Origin: DASUEB01 sp036275295
GTDB taxonomy: Bacteria; Bacteroidota; Bacteroidia; Flavobacteriales_D; Luteibaculaceae
DNA: 11,468 bases
Assembly (NCBI GenBank): GCA_036275295.1
Contig: DASUEB010000178.1
Coordinates: 1-11,468 of the forward strand
Direction of reading: 5' to 3'
The notes under the pieces are model-generated. The model was not told where the DNA came from. It did not search any database and saw only the letters and a list, made by a program, of their open reading frames with translations. A program made the position numbers and the translations under genes. Positions 5,844-11,468 of the stretch are shown here, piece by piece (within the stretch, counting starts at the first letter, position 1; each line of letters starts with the position of its first letter).

Positions 5844-8800
5844 ATGATGAAGGTGAAATTTCTGGTTGCAGCCACCATGCTGGCTCTCAACCTAATTAGT
5901 TATGGTCAGTATTGTCCAAATCAGGGCGATTGTAGAGACTTCTTTTTGCGAATAGCTATTGGCAACAGGACCTACACAACCAATGCCCTGCAATGCAACA
6001 ACAACGGTGGATATGAGTACTTTTCCAACGATACGATTTACTTATTGCCAGGAGATGCCTTGCCCGTTGAGGTAGAAAGCGATCAATTTCTTGAAACCGG
6101 GGTTGACTTATACCTCGACACCAACTTAAACGGACAGTGGGAGGCTGACGATGAGCGAACCATTTTGGCCGGCCCAGGGGCATTAGTTATTGAATATGGT
6201 GCATTGATTGCGGCTACCGATCAGCGACCCGGACTGTCCCGACTTAGGGTTATCTCTTACAATTTGGCTGATGCCCCTTCTGATCCTTGCAACACCGCTG
6301 CCTATCATGTGGTGGACTTCCCGGTGGTGTTTGGGAGAAAGGCAGAAATTCCCAAGTATTGCAGAGCAACAGGCAATTGCGGAGGGACTATGGGCTATCA
6401 CATTCAACGGGTTCAGCTGGACGGAGAAAATGGCACAAAAATAGACAACACGACTCCCAACTCATGTGAAGTATATGCCGATTACACTCAGCTTAGAGCG
6501 GAAGTCCTGGGCGGAAATGATTATAACATCTCCATTACTGCTCAGCAAAACATGTTTTACGGAGTTGCTGCCGTGTGGGTAGATTGGAATAACAACGGAG
6601 ATTTTGAGGCTACAGAAACTTTCCAAGCCATCAAAAAAACCGACTTTTCTGGGTATGATGCTACCATTACAGCTCCCGACAGTGGATTTGTTAGTGGGCT
6701 CAAACGCATGCGCGTTCGAAACACCATGTTACTCACAACCCCTGAACCTTGTGATTCGCTCAACAACGGTGAAGTAGAGGACTACACGCTACTATACATC
6801 AATCCTGAAAAACCCATCCCCTCTTGCCCTGTGCTTCTGATGCCTTCAAATGCGGCCAGCAATGTTTGCCTCAGCTCGGTATTGGGATGGCGCAGCTCAC
6901 CGGGTGCAACAGGTTATCGAATTCGTTTGCGCACAGCAACCGCCACGGTTATCAATAATTTAACCACTACCGATACCACCCAAGCGGTAAACAACCTGAA
7001 TCCAAATACAGAGTACTTCTGGGATGTAACAGCCTATAACGAAAATGGTGATGCTATTGGGTGCGGTTCATTCTCGTTTACCACCTCAGTAAATAACGAT
7101 CCAAAAATAACTCTGGGTCCAGCCAATCAAATCCAAGCCTGCGCTGGAGATCAAACTGCCCTTACCAGTGTTGTTCAGGATGGCACCGCCCCTTTCTCTT
7201 ACGCATGGGTATCCGATCCGTCGTCGACTGATCAACTATTCGACGACAACACGCTGTCCAACCCCTCATTCCAGTCAACTCCGGGCACATTTACCCTAAG
7301 CTGCACCGCCAGTGACGCCAACGGATGCAAAGCCACGGCCTCGCTGGTCATAACGGTTAATGCTAAGCCGGACAACAGAATGATTTCTGTGGCACAACCG
7401 ACCTTGTGTGCCGGAACCGCCACTTCGCTAACCATTCAACCCGCCCTAGGAGCAGGACTGAATCTTACCTGGCAAGACAGCACTTCAGGAATTGCTTTTG
7501 CTAACAGCAGTCGGATTACGGGTTCAGCGAATCCCTACACCTGCACCCCCAACGCTGCTCAACAATTTTTTAGAGCGGTTATCGTCGATCAAACTACGGG
7601 CTGCAGAACTGTAAGTAATATCGTTCAAACCGAATGGTTCCCAACAGCCAGCATTCCCAATGTTGAAATCAGTCCATCAGCCACCCCCTGCCAAGGTCAA
7701 ACCGTTCAACTATCTGTCGACTGGAACGGAACCACCCGTTGGAATGACGCCAATCAAACCTCTGGAAACATCCTGATGGTAAATACCTCGGGTTCGTTTA
7801 TAGCCACTTTGACTGATGGTAATGGATGCGTTTTTGAGACCGATGCCGCCGTAATAACCGTTTTACCAACCCCAACAAAACCGGTCATTACAGCATCTGC
7901 CATGTCTGCATGCTCTGGAGATAGTGTATTGTTGAGCGCCGTATCGAATCAACCCATAACCTGGTTGGGACCTGAAATATCTTCTGGCAACTCGTTCTGG
8001 GTTAAAACTGCAGGTGAGTACACGGCTGTGGCTACTGCCGCCAGTGGATGTTTCAGCACCTCCGACCCCATTGCGATCTCATTCAACCCACTGCCCGCTG
8101 CTCCTAACGTAGTGCTTATTGGCAGCAACCCCGCTTGCAAAGGATCCTCCGTCATATTAAGAGCCAGCGGACAAGGAACCATACAATGGAACGACATTAA
8201 CAATACGGTAGGTCCTCAACTCAATATTATCGAAAGTGGCAATTATTTTGCCACCTTGACGGATGCCAATCAATGTACCAGTCAAAGTCTACCCACTCAA
8301 ATCACGATATTTGACCTACCTCCTGCTCCTGTGATTAGCACTACGACCGAGGCGCTTTGTCCAAATGAGACAGCAGTGTTAAGTACTCAATACAACACAG
8401 GCCTGGTTTGGTCGAATGGGTCTACTAACGCACAGATTAGTGTTCAACAGACGGGTACCTTCTCAGTGGTATTCACCGATGTTAATGGTTGCTCTAACAC
8501 ATCGGCACCATTGACCATTCGAGCTGGAGAGGTTCCACCAACCCCCGTCATTACACAATTGGCCGACACCCTTTTCGGCCCCCAAGCTACCCAGTACCAG
8601 TGGTTTGATGAAAACGGAGCCGTTGTGGGAGCTACCAACCGTCGATTTGAACCCAAGAAAACCGGATTCTATCGATTGGTGGTATTCTCTGCCGATGGTT
8701 GTCCGTCGGACACCAGCGCAGCCCTATTTTTCTCGGGCGTGGGTATCTCCGAGCTTTCGGAATTGGGGATGGTGTTATTCCCAAACCCCGCAACCGATCA

Positions 8801-8996
8801 ATTAACCATTCAATCTGAAAGGAACGAGGCTTTTAGCGTAACCCTAACCAATCAGATCGGTCAAGTATTAGACCTACCCAGTAGATCAAATTTTGGAAGA
8901 TTAACCCTTGATATCAGCACCATACCCAGTGGCTTGTATGTTGCGAGAATCCAATTGGGCCATACTGAAATCCAAGTTAAGGTGATCAAGCCATAA
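5844..8996 (+). CDS. Modular secreted or surface protein with GEVED, FN3-like and Ig-like domains and T9SS type A sorting tail
   Basis: The 1050-residue product starts with a signal peptide (MMKVKFLVAATMLALNLISYG, likely cut before Gln22). Next comes a region that looks like a worn GEVED domain (about 80-163), then a clear GEVED domain (about 240-320) with VDWNNNGDFE and the closing GEVEDYTLL (309-317). A fibronectin-III-like domain (about 327-415) follows, with LNPNTEYFWDVTAYN. Then come about seven Ig/PKD-like modules (about 420-963), each about 65-90 residues, most with one cysteine pair. The C-terminus (about 968-1050) has FPNPATDQLTI and IPSGLYVARI, typical of the T9SS type A sorting domain, so it should cross the outer membrane and be anchored or released. 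No catalytic domain is visible; an adhesin or matrix role is a guess. The start is ATG 5844 (or 5847) because the signal peptide begins there; a TTG at 5814 lies inside the promoter. The gene is single, ending at a strong terminator. Confidence 0.85.
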   Translation: MMKVKFLVAATMLALNLISYGQYCPNQGDCRDFFLRIAIGNRTYTTNALQCNNNGGYEYFSNDTIYLLPGDALPVEVESDQFLETGVDLYLDTNLNGQWEADDERTILAGPGALVIEYGALIAATDQRPGLSRLRVISYNLADAPSDPCNTAAYHVVDFPVVFGRKAEIPKYCRATGNCGGTMGYHIQRVQLDGENGTKIDNTTPNSCEVYADYTQLRAEVLGGNDYNISITAQQNMFYGVAAVWVDWNNNGDFEATETFQAIKKTDFSGYDATITAPDSGFVSGLKRMRVRNTMLLTTPEPCDSLNNGEVEDYTLLYINPEKPIPSCPVLLMPSNAASNVCLSSVLGWRSSPGATGYRIRLRTATATVINNLTTTDTTQAVNNLNPNTEYFWDVTAYNENGDAIGCGSFSFTTSVNNDPKITLGPANQIQACAGDQTALTSVVQDGTAPFSYAWVSDPSSTDQLFDDNTLSNPSFQSTPGTFTLSCTASDANGCKATASLVITVNAKPDNRMISVAQPTLCAGTATSLTIQPALGAGLNLTWQDSTSGIAFANSSRITGSANPYTCTPNAAQQFFRAVIVDQTTGCRTVSNIVQTEWFPTASIPNVEISPSATPCQGQTVQLSVDWNGTTRWNDANQTSGNILMVNTSGSFIATLTDGNGCVFETDAAVITVLPTPTKPVITASAMSACSGDSVLLSAVSNQPITWLGPEISSGNSFWVKTAGEYTAVATAASGCFSTSDPIAISFNPLPAAPNVVLIGSNPACKGSSVILRASGQGTIQWNDINNTVGPQLNIIESGNYFATLTDANQCTSQSLPTQITIFDLPPAPVISTTTEALCPNETAVLSTQYNTGLVWSNGSTNAQISVQQTGTFSVVFTDVNGCSNTSAPLTIRAGEVPPTPVITQLADTLFGPQATQYQWFDENGAVVGATNRRFEPKKTGFYRLVVFSADGCPSDTSAALFFSGVGISELSELGMVLFPNPATDQLTIQSERNEAFSVTLTNQIGQVLDLPSRSNFGRLTLDISTIPSGLYVARIQLGHTEIQVKVIKP

Positions 8997-9023
8997 CCCA
9001 ACACCATTTACGCTTTGCCAAAA

Positions 9024-9057
9024 AGGGATGGTCAAATAGACCGTCCCTCTTTTTTTT
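9024..9057 (+). terminator. Intrinsic terminator after the secreted-protein gene
   Basis: AGGGATGGTC (9024-9033) pairs with GACCGTCCCT (9039-9048) over ten base pairs with one T-G wobble, around an AAATA loop. A T-rich run follows to 9057. It starts 28 bases after the stop codon and separates this gene from the aromatic unit. Confidence 0.9.
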
Positions 9058-9350
9058 GCAGGCGCCAAAGAATTTAATGCTCAGTTCTCTGAAAATCAGA
9101 GATCCAAGTATCTGAGGGTACGTTACAAAACAAAGTCCAAACGTTGGGTTTACCCCGAAACGCTCCTAAAATGCGAAGGCAGATTGCAGAAAACCAGAGA
9201 TAGTTGCTTTGAGGATTTTTTTTCGATTCTTCGGATATGAGGTTGGCACATTTCCACTTTCAACCCATAAGAACACGCAACTACAACCACCTCTTCCAAC
9301 CATACAATTATTTGGCGATTCATTGGAGACTAGAAAAAATTACCATGAAA
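9058..9350. other. Intergenic stretch without recognisable gene
   Basis: About 290 nt between the terminator and the next promoter hold no supported gene. TCTCTGA (9086-9092) pairs exactly with TCAGAGA (9096-9102) around AAA, a small hairpin with no T-run. GAAAATCAGAGAT (9091-9103) recurs with one change at 9189-9201. Neither repeat has an evident function. Confidence 0.5.
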
Positions 9351-9380
9351 TTTGCATATTCAAGAATTTAACTATATTTG
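9351..9380 (+). promoter_or_regulatory. Bacteroidota-type promoter of the aromatic amino acid operon
   Basis: TTTG (9351-9354) and TATATTTG (9373-9380) are 18 bases apart and match the Bacteroidota -33 TTTG and -7 TAnnTTTG elements. Transcription should start near 9385-9390, only a few bases before the leader ATG at 9394. The leader peptide would thus be translated from an almost leaderless mRNA. Confidence 0.8.
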
Positions 9381-9393
9381 CATCCTGAAAGTC

Positions 9394-9471
9394 ATGAAAA
9401 AACACACCAACTATAGCACGTATTATTTCTGGTACCGATTTGCTCGGCCGGAAGAGCTATGGGGTATGTAA
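9394..9471 (+). CDS. Aromatic leader peptide of the pheA operon (25 aa)
   Basis: This short ORF of 25 codons begins MKKHTN, and residues 7-16 read YSTYYFWYRF: seven of ten are aromatic, and all of Tyr, Phe and Trp occur. Another Trp is at position 23, and a TAA stop ends it at 9469-9471. It starts just after a strong promoter and is followed, 30 nt past its stop, by an intrinsic terminator placed before pheA. This is the classic layout of a ribosome-mediated attenuator. Low charged tRNA for Tyr, Phe or Trp would stall the ribosome in codons 7-16 and favour readthrough. GCTC (9442-9445) can pair with GAGC (9454-9457) inside the reading frame. The peptide itself probably has no other role. It is below the size limit of common gene callers. 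Confidence 0.88.
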   Translation: MKKHTNYSTYYFWYRFARPEELWGM

Positions 9472-9511
9472 TCGATCGCACACAACACCTCACTAGTATA
9501 CAAGCCCGGCC
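9446..9511 (+). promoter_or_regulatory. Possible antiterminator pairing in the aromatic leader
   Basis: GGCCGG (9446-9451), inside the leader ORF just after the aromatic codons, is complementary to CCGGCC (9506-9511) in and next to the 5' arm of the terminator. After a four-base bulge, GCT (9456-9458) can also pair with AGC (9503-9505). This pairing would remove the terminator arm. A ribosome stalled at the first Tyr codons would leave this segment free. The model is inferred from complementarity only. Confidence 0.5.
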
Positions 9512-9528
9512 ACAAGCCGGGCTTTTTT
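9502..9528 (+). terminator. Attenuator: intrinsic terminator between leader peptide and pheA
   Basis: AAGCCCGGC (9502-9510) pairs perfectly with GCCGGGCTT (9516-9524) around a CACAA loop, and the T-run continues to 9528. It stands upstream of pheA with no complete gene between it and the promoter except the leader peptide, so it must serve as a conditional terminator. Confidence 0.9.
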
Positions 9529-9549
9529 CATTTAGATCCTGCTCAAACC

Positions 9550-10434
9550 ATGTCTACATTAACCAACCAAAATCAAATCCACTCTTCAAACCACTGCATT
9601 GCCATTGCCGGGCATTTGGGTTCGTTTCATCACGAGGCTGCACAGGCTTATTTTGGCCGCGATGTAGCCGTGGCGGAGCACGGGGATTTTGCTTCTACCG
9701 TGGCCTCATTAAAAACTGGCCGCTGCTCAAATGCCATTCTCGCCATTGAAAACACCGTAGCAGGGAGTATTTTGGCCAACTATCGACTGATTTTCGATGA
9801 GGACGTAAAAGTATTGGGTGAAGTATTTCTACCCATTGAACTTCACCTAATGGGAGTGAAAGGGGCTACATTACATCGGGCCACCTCGGTGCAATCTCAT
9901 CCCATTGCTCTCAGACAATGTGCTGATTTTTTGGGGCGACACCCCCATCTTACCGTCATTGAAAAAAATGATACGGCGTCATGTGCCCGCGACGTGTCGG
10001 CACAAGGGGATCCTTCCACACTGGTAGTGGCTGGCCTGGCCTGTGCAAAGCGATATAACCTCGAAATCTTAGTACCCCGAATTGAAAAGAGTCCGCGGAA
10101 TTTCACCCGCTTCCTGATTCTTTCCAAAATCGATAACCCCGTAAGTGGGGCAAACAAAGCTACGTTGAGTTTCAGCTTGCGCAATCTTCCGGGCACCTTG
10201 GCTCGATTCCTCCAGACGATTCATGCTCATGAGGTGAATTTATGCGGAATCCAGTCACTTCCTCTCCTTCAAGAGATTGACAATTACCAATTCTACGCCG
10301 ATTTGGAGTATCGACCTGAAACCGACACCACCCGGTTGTTTAAGGCTCTTGAAGATCAGGCCAACACCTTTCGAATACTCGGCAAATACCAATCAAACGA
10401 TCAACGAAATTCCACCTTACCTCAAAACCTATGA
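9550..10434 (+). CDS. pheA: Prephenate dehydratase (PheA) with C-terminal ACT domain
   Basis: It dehydrates and decarboxylates prephenate to phenylpyruvate, the committed step to phenylalanine. In the 294-residue protein the catalytic part covers about 16-192: AGHLGSFHHEAA (20-31), AIENTVAGSI (65-74), SVQSHPIALRQC (113-124), NDTASCA (140-146), and NFTRFLIL (184-191), whose Thr-Arg-Phe is the catalytic motif. The ACT domain (about 205-280) has SLRNLPGTLARFL, and IQSLP (234-238) stands where many enzymes have ESRP, the phenylalanine-binding loop; feedback inhibition is likely but may differ in detail. There is no chorismate mutase part, unlike the E. coli P-protein; that activity is supplied by the next gene. 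Expression should depend on the upstream attenuator. The stop TGA overlaps the next ATG by 4 nt. Confidence 0.95.
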   Translation: MSTLTNQNQIHSSNHCIAIAGHLGSFHHEAAQAYFGRDVAVAEHGDFASTVASLKTGRCSNAILAIENTVAGSILANYRLIFDEDVKVLGEVFLPIELHLMGVKGATLHRATSVQSHPIALRQCADFLGRHPHLTVIEKNDTASCARDVSAQGDPSTLVVAGLACAKRYNLEILVPRIEKSPRNFTRFLILSKIDNPVSGANKATLSFSLRNLPGTLARFLQTIHAHEVNLCGIQSLPLLQEIDNYQFYADLEYRPETDTTRLFKALEDQANTFRILGKYQSNDQRNSTLPQNL

Positions 10435-11468
10435 ATCTATTCTCTAACTCCACTCATCAGAGTTTACTCATTGCAGGCCCTTGCAGTGCCGAAACAGCGG
10501 ATCAGCTGCACCAAACGGCAAACGAACTCATGCTGCACACCAAACCCAACCTGCTTCGCGCTGGGGTCTGGAAACCCCGTACCCGACCGGGCGAATTTGA
10601 AGGTGTTGGTATTCCGGCATTAGGCTGGTTGAAAGAAGCCGGACTCAAACACGGAGTTCCCGTTTGCACTGAGGTTGCGAATGCCCAGCACGTTGAGGCC
10701 GCTTTGAAAGCCGGTATTGATGTGCTTTGGATCGGTGCTCGAACCACGGTAAATCCTTTTTCGGTGCAAGAAATTGCCGATGCGCTGCAAGGCGTGAAAA
10801 TTCCAATCATGATCAAAAACCCTGTAAATCCTGATATAGCCTTGTGGCTAGGGGCAATGGAACGACTAAACCGGGCCGGCATAGAGCAACTGGCTGGAAT
10901 CCACAGGGGATTTACACACTACGGCCGCTCATCTTTCCGCAATGAGCCCATGTGGGATATTGCCATTCGTTTTAAACAAGAGCTACCTCAGACACCCTTG
11001 ATCTGCGATCCCAGTCACATTGCAGGCAAACGCGAATTGCTCGCCCTTGTCGCGCAGCGCGCTCTTGACCTCGATTACCAAGGGCTCATGATCGAGTCGC
11101 ACGTGAATCCCGATCAAGCTTGGACCGACGCCAAACAACAGGTAACCCCTGAGAATTTAGCAGGTATTCTAGGCAGTTTGGTCTCACGGAAACCCACAAC
11201 CGACAGTCCGTCGCTTCAGCAAGCCCTCGACGCACTCCGCAGCCAAATTGATCAAATTGATGAGAAAATCATGCACGCGATGGCCGAGCGAATGCAAGTG
11301 GTTGCCCAAATTGGATCTTACAAACGGCAACACGGCGTTACCATTTTACAGGTGAACCGCTGGGATGAGATGGTTAAAAAACGTTCCCATATGGGTGATG
11401 CCTTGGGCTTGTACCCCGGATTTACTCGTAAAATGCTCGAGATCATCCACGCGGAGAGCATTCGCCGC
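10431..11468 (+). CDS. Bifunctional DAHP synthase / chorismate mutase (AroQ type), 3' end cut by window
   Basis: The frame is open for 346 codons to the window edge. The N-terminal part (about 11-250) is a KDOPS-like type I-beta DAHP synthase, which joins phosphoenolpyruvate and erythrose 4-phosphate. It has AGPCSAE (15-21) with the metal-binding cysteine Cys18, RAGVWKPRTRPGEFEG (43-58), IGARTT (101-106), KNPVNPD (129-135), GIHRGF (156-161), DPSHIAGKR (193-201) and ESHVNP (222-227). The C-terminal part (about 262-346) is an AroQ-type chorismate mutase with Arg270, Arg287, Lys298 and Arg310 at the usual ligand positions. Fusion of the mutase to the C-terminus is common in Bacteroidota; in these enzymes it often mediates feedback by prephenate. 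Family length is about 360 residues, so only a short tail is missing. ATGA overlap with pheA shows coupling. Names used elsewhere include aroF, aroG and aroG-pheB, so no symbol is given. Confidence 0.95.
   Translation, partial: MNLFSNSTHQSLLIAGPCSAETADQLHQTANELMLHTKPNLLRAGVWKPRTRPGEFEGVGIPALGWLKEAGLKHGVPVCTEVANAQHVEAALKAGIDVLWIGARTTVNPFSVQEIADALQGVKIPIMIKNPVNPDIALWLGAMERLNRAGIEQLAGIHRGFTHYGRSSFRNEPMWDIAIRFKQELPQTPLICDPSHIAGKRELLALVAQRALDLDYQGLMIESHVNPDQAWTDAKQQVTPENLAGILGSLVSRKPTTDSPSLQQALDALRSQIDQIDEKIMHAMAERMQVVAQIGSYKRQHGVTILQVNRWDEMVKKRSHMGDALGLYPGFTRKMLEIIHAESIRR

Noticed and set aside
9086..9102. Small perfect hairpin TCTCTGA/TCAGAGA as a terminator
   Set aside because: There is no T-run after it on either strand, and a strong terminator already lies just upstream.
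9459..9749. 96-codon ORF across the attenuator terminator and the pheA start
   Set aside because: It overlaps the leader peptide, the terminator and pheA in other frames and has no recognisable features.
1..11468. CRISPR arrays, tRNA or rRNA genes, insertion sequences, prophage or defence genes
   Set aside because: No spaced direct repeats, cloverleaf, transposase or terminal inverted repeats were seen; the genes are ordinary metabolic and surface genes.

Overview
The window looks like chromosomal DNA of a member of the Bacteroidota, probably a flavobacterium-like lineage. Four things support this. The large secreted protein ends in a type IX secretion (T9SS) sorting tail. The ornithine carbamoyltransferase is of the ArgF' type that works on an N-acylated substrate. 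The clearest promoter has the Bacteroidota form (TTTG, 18 bases, TAnnTTTG). No strong Shine-Dalgarno sequence stands before any start.

Layout: positions 1-5170 are a tightly packed arginine biosynthesis operon on the minus strand. In transcription order it is a GNAT acetyltransferase, argG, argC, argD, argF' and argB (cut by the window edge). Junctions overlap by 4-17 nt or are 2 nt apart, so the genes are surely co-transcribed. A 673-nt divergent intergenic region follows (5171-5843). It holds a run of GC-rich hairpins with mutually exclusive pairings and, nearer the right-hand gene, a near-perfect 20-bp DNA dyad. Positions 5844-8996 (+) encode a 1050-residue modular surface or secreted protein: signal peptide, GEVED-type domains, a fibronectin-III-like domain, Ig-like modules with a regular cysteine spacing, and the T9SS tail. 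A strong intrinsic terminator ends it.

From 9351 to the window end (+) lies an aromatic amino acid unit. A Bacteroidota promoter drives a 25-codon leader peptide very rich in Tyr, Phe and Trp. An intrinsic terminator follows, then pheA (prephenate dehydratase), which overlaps by 4 nt a gene for bifunctional DAHP synthase/chorismate mutase (cut at its 3' end). The leader peptide plus terminator is best read as a ribosome-mediated transcription attenuator sensing all three aromatic amino acids. It fits the genes behind it: DAHP synthase makes the common precursor, chorismate mutase makes prephenate, and PheA commits prephenate to phenylalanine.

The most interesting items are the aromatic attenuator, the bistable hairpin cluster upstream of the arg operon, the dyad and repeated GATTC half-sites before the secreted-protein gene, the four-cysteine GNAT heading the arg operon, and a specificity position in ArgF' that matches neither the known acetyl nor the known succinyl enzyme.
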